The notes beneath the pieces were generated by a model. The model saw nothing but the letters and a program-made list of their open reading frames with translations, was not told the DNA's origin and made no database searches. A stretch of DNA of 64,000 bases from positions 62,001 to 126,000 of the forward strand of contig NZ_JACVPX010000002.1 of NCBI RefSeq assembly GCF_018881655.1. Reading direction: 5' to 3'. Positions within the stretch are counted from its first letter, which is position 1. Every line of letters begins with the position of its first letter. A program made the position numbers and the translations under genes. Source of the stretch: Polynucleobacter sp. Tro8-14-1. Its GTDB lineage: Bacteria > Pseudomonadota > Gammaproteobacteria > Burkholderiales > Burkholderiaceae. Positions 38,893 to 50,956 of the stretch are shown here, one piece after another.

Positions 38893-38966
38893 TGGAGCGG
38901 GATAAGAGAATCGAACTCTTGACCGAAGATTGGAAATCTGCTGTTTTACCATTAAACTAATCCCGC
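38893..38966 (-). tRNA. tRNA-Gly (TCC)
   Basis: Minus strand GCGGGATTAGTTTAATGGTAAAACAGCAGATTTCCAATC...CCCGCTCCA. Confidence 0.97.
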
Positions 38967-38971
38967 ACATC

Positions 38972-39056
38972 TGGTGGAGGGGGTAGGATTCGAACCTACG
39001 TAGGCATAGCCAACAGATTTACAGTCTGCCTCCTTTAGCCGCTCGGACACCCCTCC
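38972..39056 (-). tRNA. tRNA-Tyr (GTA)
   Basis: Class II tRNA with long variable arm, anticodon in GACTGTAAATCTG. Confidence 0.97.
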
Positions 39057-39119
39057 GCGAACCCAATATTCTGACTCCAAATGGAGTTTCTGTCAATATC
39101 TCTAAACGCTTTGCACAAG

Positions 39120-39152
39120 TAAAAACGCCCAGACCTAAGAGGGTCTGGGCGT
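39120..39152 (-). terminator. terminator of the rrn operon
   Basis: minus strand CGCCCAGACCCtcttaGGTCTGGGCGtttttact just after 5S. Confidence 0.88.
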
Positions 39153-39160
39153 CGCATTGG

Positions 39161-39276
39161 TGCCCGGCAGTTACCTACTTTCACACGGGTAATCCGCACT
39201 ATCATCGGCGTAAAGTCGTTTCACTGTCCTGTTCGGGATGGGAAGGAGTGGTTCCAACTTGCTATGGTCACCGGGC
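39161..39276 (-). rRNA. rrf: 5S ribosomal RNA
   Basis: Minus strand GCCCGGTGACCATAGCAAGTTGGAACCACTCCTTCCCATCCCGAACAGGAC...CTGCCGGGCA. Confidence 0.95.
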
Positions 39277-39377
39277 GTAGAGGGTCGAGTTGCTGATTAA
39301 ATCAACAACTCTATTTGAGTAAGCATGTAATAAGGATGCAGATTAAATCTGGCAAACATCCAACACAATAGTGCTGG

Positions 39378-42258
<2,881 letters not shown>

Positions 42259-42451
42259 TAACGAGCACCATTGCTAGTACCTGTTACAGGTTTACTTCTA
42301 CTTCTGACATGTTTGCCGTAATCCAAACTGTAAGTACTTTGTTAAGAACTTGGTAAAACTCGTTTGTATTACTGATTGATGATTCAATCTTTACCCTTAT
42401 TACATTGTCAAATGTCCTCTCAAAGAAACATTTGACACTTTGCTTACTCAA

Positions 42452-42466
42452 ATTTTTAAAGAACAG
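42452..42466 (-). promoter_or_regulatory. BoxA-like antitermination element in the 16S-23S spacer
   Basis: minus strand TGTTCTTTAAAAATT. Confidence 0.6.
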
Positions 42467-42522
42467 CCATAAATGGCAAAACTAAACGATTAAATATTCG
42501 CTTAGTTTTGACATTTAGATGA

Positions 42523-42598
42523 TGGTGGAGGATGACGGGATCGAACCGACGACCCCCTGCTTGCAAAGCAGGTGCTCTCCCAGCTGAGCTAATCCCCC
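42523..42598 (-). tRNA. tRNA-Ala (TGC)
   Basis: Minus strand GGGGGATTAGCTCAGCTGGGAGAGCACCTGCTTTGCAAGCAGG... Confidence 0.97.
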
Positions 42599-42628
42599 AA
42601 CGTCCCACTAAGTCTTGTTTCTGGCTGG

Positions 42629-42705
42629 TGGTGGGTCTGGTAGGACTTGAACCTACGACCCCTGCGTTATCAACACAGTGCTCTAACCAGCTGAGCTACA
42701 GACCC
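42629..42705 (-). tRNA. tRNA-Ile (GAT)
   Basis: Minus strand GGGTCTGTAGCTCAGCTGGTTAGAGCACTGTGTTGATAACGCAGG... Confidence 0.97.
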
Positions 42706-42760
42706 GTGGCTTTTATTGTCAACCGATAAGTGTGGGCACTAGGATTCAGCATCTTTTCTC

Positions 42761-44297
<1,537 letters not shown>

Positions 44298-44449
44298 ATT
44301 CCTGTGATCCTTGCGGATCGTCGCACTCATTCAAGAAATTGACTTGGTAATAAAACCAAATCTTTTTACTGTCTATGAGTACTATTTATTTACATCTGTC
44401 CCGAAGGACTGGATGCTTTCACTTAGTACCCACAATTATCGGTTGACTA

Positions 44450-44465
44450 ATTTTTAAAGAGGGCT
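44450..44465 (-). promoter_or_regulatory. BoxA-like element in rrn leader
   Basis: minus strand CCCTCTTTAAAAATTA, same core as the spacer BoxA. Confidence 0.55.
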
Positions 44466-44509
44466 GACTTGTTTTTCGTATTTCGTAAAACATTCAGCAG
44501 AGAGGTGAG

Positions 44510-44600
44510 ACTATATCCCACATTTTTAGGGTCGTCAACACCTTTCGTACTCTTTTAATTAAAAAAGGCTAAGTTTTTTCTTAGTTTAAAAATATATCCA
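44510..44600 (-). promoter_or_regulatory. rrn operon sigma70 promoter with AT-rich UP region
   Basis: minus strand TTGACG (44538-44533), 17-bp spacer, TATAGT (44515-44510); AT-rich tract upstream. Confidence 0.8.
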
Positions 44601-44780
44601 ATTAAAACAATGGGTTATATTTCGAAAAAAATTTCAACTTTTTTTCGAAATTTCTTATTTTTTAAGGTTTAGCCCTAAACAAACCAAAAATTACGCTGTT
44701 TTTTGATGCTGATTTGGCCTATTTGCAACAAACTTAGGGAAAACCCTGTAATTTTTAGCTATCCCTGCTAAAATATTGCT

Positions 44781-45437
44781 ATGCACAATAAATTAGCGAA
44801 TAGTCACTTACCTTCAAGCCCTTATATGGCTGGGCAGGCTGTGCCCGTTCGCGAACTTCACGCTGGATATAGACGGGAAATATTGAATCATTTACTACAA
44901 CTAAATGATGAAGATAGGCGGCTACGGTTTGGTACCCAGACTCCTGATGAGGTGATTCGTCACTATGTAGAAGGTCTTGATTTCAATCGGGATGTCATTT
45001 TTGGTGTTTTCAATTTAGATCTGAAGCTAGTTGGTATGGCCCATCTAGCCTATTTGCCTGAGCATAAGGGTGAGGCGCGAGCTGCTGAATTTGGTGTGTC
45101 TGTGTTACCAGAAGGGCGCTCCCAGGGCCTGGGCACAGCGTTGTTACAACGCTCAGCCGTTCACTCACGCAATACCAGCATTGAAACCCTTTACGTTCAT
45201 TGTCTTGCCAATAACAAAGCCATGATGCATTTGGCTCAAAAGGCAGGGATGACCGTTGAATACGCCTATGGCGATGCTGATGCTTGCCTTAAGTTGCCCC
45301 CAGCAAATCCCGCGACTATTGTGGAAGAGGCTGCCAATGCGCAGTGGGCTGGCATGGACTACGCCCTAAAAGAAAACCTCAAACGCTCTAATCAAGCCTG
45401 GTGGTGGCTCTTAGGAAGACCCGGTCTAGCGCCTTAA
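44781..45437 (+). CDS. GNAT-family N-acetyltransferase
   Basis: AAEFGVSVLPEGRSQGLGTALLQRSAVHSRN acetyl-CoA loop. Confidence 0.85.
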   Translation: MHNKLANSHLPSSPYMAGQAVPVRELHAGYRREILNHLLQLNDEDRRLRFGTQTPDEVIRHYVEGLDFNRDVIFGVFNLDLKLVGMAHLAYLPEHKGEARAAEFGVSVLPEGRSQGLGTALLQRSAVHSRNTSIETLYVHCLANNKAMMHLAQKAGMTVEYAYGDADACLKLPPANPATIVEEAANAQWAGMDYALKENLKRSNQAWWWLLGRPGLAP

Positions 45438-45446
45438 CTTCTAGCC

Positions 45447-45806
45447 TTAGTTTTTGTTGGGTGCGCCACGCAATATCCAGCTAGTTAATGTAGATAAATC
45501 CGCATCACTCAATTTTGAGTTGGCCGGCATAGGCACAATGCCCCAAGAACCAGACCCTCCTTTAGCAATTTTATTTTTTAAAAATGCTTGAGCATTGGGG
45601 TCGCTCTTATATTTTTCTGCCACCGCTTGAAAACTAGGGCCAACAATTTTTTTATTGATTGCATGGCAGCCCAAGCAAGCATTTTGTTTTGCAAGTGCGA
45701 ATGCATTCTCGTCTTGAATATTCGCCTGCGCAGTAGGCAAGAAATAAGCGAGCACTGTAAATAAAAAAACTATTTTTACAATCGCTCGCTTTTTAAACAT
45801 CACCAA
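45447..45806 (-). CDS. class I cytochrome c
   Basis: Signal peptide plus CLGCH heme motif and downstream Met ligand (GIVPMPANSKLSD). Confidence 0.85.
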   Translation of the reverse strand: MVMFKKRAIVKIVFLFTVLAYFLPTAQANIQDENAFALAKQNACLGCHAINKKIVGPSFQAVAEKYKSDPNAQAFLKNKIAKGGSGSWGIVPMPANSKLSDADLSTLTSWILRGAPNKN

Positions 45807-45818
45807 CCTACGAAAAAA

Positions 45819-46469
45819 TTATTGAAATTTTGGAGGGCTACTAGGTTGAGTTTGATCTGCTTTGCCTTGCTTTTCTAGACGCACTTTTTCTTCTTCAGAA
45901 ATGATGTCAAAGTAAACGTAAACATCTTTTACGCCATTTGCATTACTCGCAACTTTCTTAGCAAGGTCAGCCTCACTTTGAGTCAAGATGCCCATAAGAT
46001 AAACGCTGCTACTTTCTGCAACTATAACCATAGAGTTTGACGGCAACTGATCTGTAAAGACCATTTGTGTTTTGATCTTAGATTCAAGATAAGAATCGTT
46101 TGCACGTGATGTGTAGCTACTGTTGGGTCCAATAACCAATTCATTAAACACGGCTCGCGCATTTTTCATCGCCTTGACATAAGCGCCTGCCTCACCCTTA
46201 ATATCAGCATCCTTCACTTCGCCAGTGAGCAATACTTTTTGATTAAATGAAGTCACGTTAATGTGTGCGTTATCGCCAAAGCGTTTTGCTAACGCATTTT
46301 CTGCCTCTAACTCAATTCCTTTATCGATTGCTTGTACGGCTGGTGTGCGACGGTCTGCGAGCACTGTTGCTCCAGCAGCAACACCGCCAACAGCCAATAC
46401 CCCACACGCAGTTAACTGCGTGACTATGAGTAAAACAATAAGTAATTTAAACGTGGAAAAAATTTTCAT
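45819..46469 (-). CDS. BON-domain lipoprotein (YraP/DolP-like)
   Basis: Lipobox LTACG; two BON-like segments; next to diaA/gmhA-like gene. Confidence 0.85.
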   Translation of the reverse strand: MKIFSTFKLLIVLLIVTQLTACGVLAVGGVAAGATVLADRRTPAVQAIDKGIELEAENALAKRFGDNAHINVTSFNQKVLLTGEVKDADIKGEAGAYVKAMKNARAVFNELVIGPNSSYTSRANDSYLESKIKTQMVFTDQLPSNSMVIVAESSSVYLMGILTQSEADLAKKVASNANGVKDVYVYFDIISEEEKVRLEKQGKADQTQPSSPPKFQ

Positions 46470-46503
46470 GGATATGTTTTCTAATGTGAGCTATCAATAA
46501 TTT

Positions 46504-47124
46504 TTAATCAAGCAAAACATGATCTACGCCATCACATAAAGCATGCAGCAAAACCAAATGCGTTTCTTGAATGCGCGCTGTACGCGTTGATGGTGCGCAC
46601 AAGTGAATATCATCTTTATCTAATAACTGAGCTATCTTGCCGCCACCATTGCCGGTGAATGCAATAATTTTCATACCGAGCTTTTTGGCAGCCTCAATGG
46701 CTTTAATCACGTTCTTCGAATTCCCTGAGGTTGAAATACCCAACAGAATGTCACCTTTTTTCCCAAGACCGCGAACTTGCTTACTAAAAATCTCATCGTA
46801 GCTATAGTCATTTCCAATGGCCGTAAGAATTGAAGTGTCGGTCGTCAAAGCAATTGCAGCCAACTCTTGGCGCTCCCTTTCAAAACGACCAACGAGCTCT
46901 GCTGCAAAGTGCTGCGCATCGGCTGCAGAACCACCATTGCCACAGGCCATGATCTTACCGCCGGCACGCAAACAATCGACCATCGCCAGTACGCCCCTAG
47001 CAACAGATTCGGGGAGCAGTTTTTCAGCCTCTTGTTTCACGGCAATGCTGTCCAGAAAATGCTGGGAGGCACGCAGACGCAAACGTTCGTTGATATCTTT
47101 TTCCATAACAATATTATGCGCCAA
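46504..47124 (-). CDS. SIS-domain phosphoheptose isomerase / DiaA-like protein
   Basis: [56 protein letters not shown]. Confidence 0.9.
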   Translation of the reverse strand: MAHNIVMEKDINERLRLRASQHFLDSIAVKQEAEKLLPESVARGVLAMVDCLRAGGKIMACGNGGSAADAQHFAAELVGRFERERQELAAIALTTDTSILTAIGNDYSYDEIFSKQVRGLGKKGDILLGISTSGNSKNVIKAIEAAKKLGMKIIAFTGNGGGKIAQLLDKDDIHLCAPSTRTARIQETHLVLLHALCDGVDHVLLD

Positions 47125-47210
47125 AGATGTCCTAATTTCAGTAGCAATCAGCTTATCCCAAAAGCAACGTATCCTCTTACTAATTGTTTAACTTTTTGCA
47201 GGCAGCCCCC

Positions 47211-48104
47211 ATGGAACTTAGCTCTTTCGATTTCTTAAAGCAGCAGGATTTACCTGTAGGAGCTCTGTATATGGTTGCGACACCTATCGGCAATTTGGGC
47301 GACATTACTTTACGCGCCCTGCATGTTCTCAATTCAGTCGATGGGATTGCTTGTGAAGACACCAGACATAGTGCGGCATTACTCCAACAATTTGGCATTC
47401 ATAAAAAATGTTTAGCGTTGCACGAACACAATGAAATTGGCGGCGCTCAAACAGTCATACAACACCTTTTGAACAATGAGCGCTGGGCTTATATTTCAGA
47501 TGCCGGAACCCCGGGAGTCTCGGACCCAGGGGCAAAGCTGGTAAATGAGGTTCAAAAAGCAGGGCTAAGAGTAATTCCCATTCCGGGCGCAAGCGCTGTA
47601 TCAAGCGCCATCTCAGCAGCCGGCTCAGTGATGCATCACTCGGAAGGACGCTTTCAGTTTTTAGGTTTTTGGCCCAATAAAACTAAAGAGCGTGATGCTC
47701 TGCTGCACGATATCTCCAGCAGCAAAAAGGCAAGCATCTTTTTCGAGTCTCCGCACCACATTAAAGAAACACTTGCATTGCTTGCAAAAAATTTAGAGGC
47801 TGATCGTCAGCTTTTAGTCTGCCGTGAGTTAACCAAAAAATTTGAGCAACTAGTGCCACTTCAAGCGCAAGACGTTACTCACTGGCTAGAGGTGGCAGAG
47901 AGCCTTAAGGGTGAATTTGTCATCGTGGTTGCAGGGCGATCAGCCAATAGCGATGAGACTCCAGAGCATTCAGCTCTCTTGTTGTGGGCTAATGCGCTGA
48001 GCCCTTATATGGGGAGCAAAGAAATTGCTGCCGTTCTTTCGCAAACTTTAGGACTCACAAAAAAAGAAGCCTATCAAGTTGCCTTAGATGCAAAGAGTGA
48101 ATAA
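47211..48104 (+). CDS. rsmI: 16S rRNA (cytidine(1402)-2'-O)-methyltransferase
   Basis: LYMVATPIGNLGDITLRALHVL, EDTRHSAALLQQFG, SDAGTPGVSDPG; ORF could begin at 47184. Confidence 0.95.
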   Translation: MELSSFDFLKQQDLPVGALYMVATPIGNLGDITLRALHVLNSVDGIACEDTRHSAALLQQFGIHKKCLALHEHNEIGGAQTVIQHLLNNERWAYISDAGTPGVSDPGAKLVNEVQKAGLRVIPIPGASAVSSAISAAGSVMHHSEGRFQFLGFWPNKTKERDALLHDISSSKKASIFFESPHHIKETLALLAKNLEADRQLLVCRELTKKFEQLVPLQAQDVTHWLEVAESLKGEFVIVVAGRSANSDETPEHSALLLWANALSPYMGSKEIAAVLSQTLGLTKKEAYQVALDAKSE

Positions 48105-48112
48105 ATGAAAAT

Positions 48113-48140
48113 AAAAAAGCTGGCACAAGGCCAGCTTTTA
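48113..48140 (+). terminator. Rho-independent terminator after rsmI
   Basis: aaaaAAGCTGGCacaagGCCAGCTTtta. Confidence 0.75.
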
Positions 48141-48156
48141 AATATGCGCTAAAGAC

Positions 48157-48384
48157 TTATTTGGCGCTAGTAGCAGGAGCCGCAGGCTCGCTAGCATCTT
48201 TAAAATTGAGTTGCCCCACTGGCTTAATAATTTGATCGGCAGATGCAGATGAATCTGCGCGCTTGCCATTGTTCACAAACACCATTAATAACAAAATGAT
48301 GATGAGTGGCACGAAAAAGCTTGCGAACACCATGATGATGAGTTGTTTTGGGGACTTAATTAGACTTCCGTGCTCGTTGCTCAT
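48157..48384 (-). CDS. small one-TM protein resembling the N-terminal anchor of cytochrome c5-type proteins, without a heme domain
   Basis: SLIKSPKQLIIMVFASFFVPLIIILLLMVFVNNGK...IIKPVGQLNFKDASEP then stop; no CxxCH. Confidence 0.6.
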   Translation of the reverse strand: MSNEHGSLIKSPKQLIIMVFASFFVPLIIILLLMVFVNNGKRADSSASADQIIKPVGQLNFKDASEPAAPATSAK

Positions 48385-48488
48385 AAGAATTTATCGTTTG
48401 ACGGGTTTCAGGGTTGTTTTGTCGAGATTATAACTAGAGAGAAGGGTTATAGACACTTACAATAGAGGGGTAACCAGTTTTTCCACTA

Positions 48489-48564
48489 GCGCCCGTAGCT
48501 CAGTGGATAGAGTATTGGCCTCCGAAGCCAAGGGTCGCAGGTTCGATTCCTGCCGGGCGCACCA
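48489..48564 (+). tRNA. tRNA-Arg (CCG)
   Basis: GCGCCCGTAGCTCAGTGGATAGAGTATTGGCCTCCGAAGCCAAGGGTCGCAGGTTCGATTCCTGCCGGGCGCACCA. Confidence 0.97.
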
Positions 48565-48570
48565 GTCTTT

Positions 48571-48799
48571 CGGGCACATAGTTCTTAAAAAACTGCATTG
48601 AAAGCTATTTTTTGCGGCTTTTAATGCTTTTGCTCTCTCTTCATTTACAAATCAGGCCAATACTCAAATGGTCTTTTGTGCCCAAACCGTGCCCATTTTG
48701 TGCCTGCTCTGTGCCCACCCTTTTTGATCTATGCTGGTTTTGAGTATTAGCCTCAAATTGGCACACTTACCGCCTTAATACCTAGATTTCTGTGCCCAA
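48571..48799. repeat. cluster of about seven TGTGCCC-type repeats (putative integrase arm-type sites)
   Basis: 48571-48580(-), 48676-48683(+), 48688-48694(+), 48699-48705(+), 48709-48716(+), 48759-48766(-), 48790-48799(+). Confidence 0.6.
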
Positions 48800-48809
48800 G
48801 GCGAAATGA

Positions 48810-49025
48810 CTAGTCATTTTGAGCATCTGGTAGGTATTCAAATAGATCTTCGACTTTGCAATCGAAAAATTTGCATAGCTTACTAATTGCATCTAAATCG
48901 ACCCTTGCAGCAGTTTCATCGTAAAGCAGGGTGATGGTGTTCCGATGCAAGCCAGTCTCACGAGCGACATCTACCAACTTAAGTTTTCTTTCACCCATAA
49001 GGGTCGATAAATGGCATTTTATCAT
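48810..49025 (-). CDS. Cro/C1-type HTH regulator
   Basis: KLVDVARETGLHRNTITLLYDETAARVDLDAISKLCKFFDCKVEDLFEY. Confidence 0.85.
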   Translation of the reverse strand: MIKCHLSTLMGERKLKLVDVARETGLHRNTITLLYDETAARVDLDAISKLCKFFDCKVEDLFEYLPDAQND

Positions 49026-49063
49026 TCTGAATAGCTTTTTTTAATATTAAATGTAAAAAGTGC

Positions 49064-49100
49064 TTGCTAAATGTCATTTACTCATGCATAATGTCATTCA
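49064..49100 (+). promoter_or_regulatory. promoter of the excisionase-integrase operon with two ATGTCATT operator-like repeats
   Basis: TTGCTA -16 bp- CATAAT; ATGTCATTTA at 49071 and ATGTCATTCA at 49091, 20 bp apart. Confidence 0.5.
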
Positions 49101-49155
49101 GGATGGCAAAAGTTAATTAAGAATTACTTTTCGCCACTTTGATTGATTTTACTAC

Positions 49156-49404
49156 ATGGAGTTAACAATGGCACAGACCTATCTCACCACTGAAGAGCTT
49201 TCAGCTCGCATCAAATATGACCCCCGCACGATTCGGGATCAACTTAAAGATTCTGTCTTATTAGAGGGACGTCATTATTTCCGCCCTTTTGGCGGAAGAA
49301 AGATTCTCTATATCTGGGAAGTTATTGAGGATGACATGACAAAGGCGATCTCTTCGACCCTAAATCAAATCCCAATGGCAAGAGGGGGCGTTGTTCATGT
49401 CTAA
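49156..49404 (+). CDS. excisionase/AlpA-like HTH DNA-binding protein
   Basis: YLTTEELSARIKYDPRTIRDQLKDSVLLEGRHYFRPFGGRKILYIWEVIE; immediately upstream of and overlapping the integrase. Confidence 0.75.
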   Translation: MELTMAQTYLTTEELSARIKYDPRTIRDQLKDSVLLEGRHYFRPFGGRKILYIWEVIEDDMTKAISSTLNQIPMARGGVVHV

Positions 49405-50956
49405 CATTCGCGTCAGAAAAGAAACTGGGCGCCTCTTTCTGGATTTCCGAGTTTTTGGGATTCGCTGTAGAGAGCAAACGGAATTGGGTGACTCCAAGGC
49501 TAACCGCAAATTACTGGCCAAGCTAGATGAAAACATCAAAGTAGCTGTAGCCAATGGCTCTTACCGCCATGAGCACTTCTTTCCAATGAGTAAACGCATT
49601 GCAGAAGTAGAAGAAGCACGACTGGCTATTAGCACCCCTGCTATTAATAAGGCTCCCACCAACTTGGTTTTAGCCATTGCTGGAATGCTACCCGACCGCC
49701 CGCCATCAACCCATCGTCAAACCCCACTGTTTTCCGACTTTGCCAATCAATGGTACTCAGAGATGGAAGTAGGGTGGAAGCGTTCGCATCGCACTACTAC
49801 TAGAGGTGTCCTGGATAACTTTCTAATTCCTCAATTTGGCCAAAAGACGGTAAATGAGATTAAAAAGGGTGAAATTCTCGCTTTTAGATCATCTTTAGCG
49901 AAGTTACCCGGAATTAAGAACAAAGAGAGCCTTTCAGCTTCTCGCATCAACCACATCATGACCCCGCTGCGGATGATATTGACAGAGGCTGCCGATCGCT
50001 ATGAATTTGCCCCGGCCTTTATCAATATCAAACCTTTAAGAGTGGGCAAGACCGATGTGCAGCCGTTCACGATGCAAGAAGTCCAAGACATTCTTCACAC
50101 GGTTCGAGCTGACTTTCGCAACTACTATATCGTTCGCTTCTTTACGGGGACCCGTACTGGTGAGATCGATGGCCTCAAATGGCAGTACGTTGATTTTGAA
50201 CGTCGCACGATTTCCATAAAAGAGACGATTGTGAATGACTATGAGGAAACTCCCAAAACGGGAGAGTCCGAGCGTGACATCCAAATGTCCCAGATGGTCT
50301 TTGATGCGCTTTTGGCTCAGCACAAAGTAACAGGGCAGGGCGTGTATGTTTTTGCAACCAGTGCTGGAACGCCCATTTCTCATCGCAATATTTCTAAGCG
50401 AGTTTGGTATCCGCTCTTAAGATTATTGGGCCTGAAAAAGCGAGTGCCCTATCAAACTCGCCATACCTATGCCACCCTCATGTTGGCTTCTGGCGAGGCC
50501 CCCGAATGGATCGCCCGTCAGATGGGACACACCACTACCGAGATGCTCTTTCGGGTGTACTCAAGATTCATTCCAAACTTGACCCGCCAGGATGGAAGCG
50601 CCTTTGAACGACTCATGGCAGCGCAGATGCAAGACCAGCCGCACCCCATTGTGAACCCCCAATCACTCAATGAAGTAAGCGCCCACTCAGTTATAAATCC
50701 CAACAGCATTGGAGTGAATCATTTACCGAAAACTCAGAGTCGGGTGACTGAGAAAGTTGAACAAGCACCAGAATTACCTGAGCCCGAAACCCCAAAGCCT
50801 CCAGTTGCACTGCCCAACACTCGAATCAATCCAAGTGCTGATGCTGCACTGATCGCTAATCCTTGGCTAGAAATTGCCAAACATTCTGGTCTTTCTATGC
50901 CCCCTAAAGTCGACCCAACCCCACCCTCAGATCACCCAAAGGGAGGCCTTTTATGA
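49397..50956 (+). CDS. tyrosine recombinase (site-specific integrase) with a Pro-rich C-terminal tail
   Basis: FTGTRTGEIDGLKW, PYQTRHTYATLML, ARQMGHTTTEMLFRVYSRF. Confidence 0.95.
   Translation: MSNIRVRKETGRLFLDFRVFGIRCREQTELGDSKANRKLLAKLDENIKVAVANGSYRHEHFFPMSKRIAEVEEARLAISTPAINKAPTNLVLAIAGMLPDRPPSTHRQTPLFSDFANQWYSEMEVGWKRSHRTTTRGVLDNFLIPQFGQKTVNEIKKGEILAFRSSLAKLPGIKNKESLSASRINHIMTPLRMILTEAADRYEFAPAFINIKPLRVGKTDVQPFTMQEVQDILHTVRADFRNYYIVRFFTGTRTGEIDGLKWQYVDFERRTISIKETIVNDYEETPKTGESERDIQMSQMVFDALLAQHKVTGQGVYVFATSAGTPISHRNISKRVWYPLLRLLGLKKRVPYQTRHTYATLMLASGEAPEWIARQMGHTTTEMLFRVYSRFIPNLTRQDGSAFERLMAAQMQDQPHPIVNPQSLNEVSAHSVINPNSIGVNHLPKTQSRVTEKVEQAPELPEPETPKPPVALPNTRINPSADAALIANPWLEIAKHSGLSMPPKVDPTPPSDHPKGGLL

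Noticed and set aside
42532-42729. 65-aa plus-strand ORF (MTGSNRRPPACKAGALPAELIP...)
   Set aside because: Typical false ORF translated antisense through tRNA-Ala and tRNA-Ile.
46817-47238. Two overlapping plus-strand ORFs (124 and 123 aa)
   Set aside because: Antisense to the SIS-domain gene, which has clear family motifs.
48571-48799. TGTGCCC repeat cluster as a CRISPR array
   Set aside because: Motif too short, variable spacing, both orientations and no cas genes in the window.
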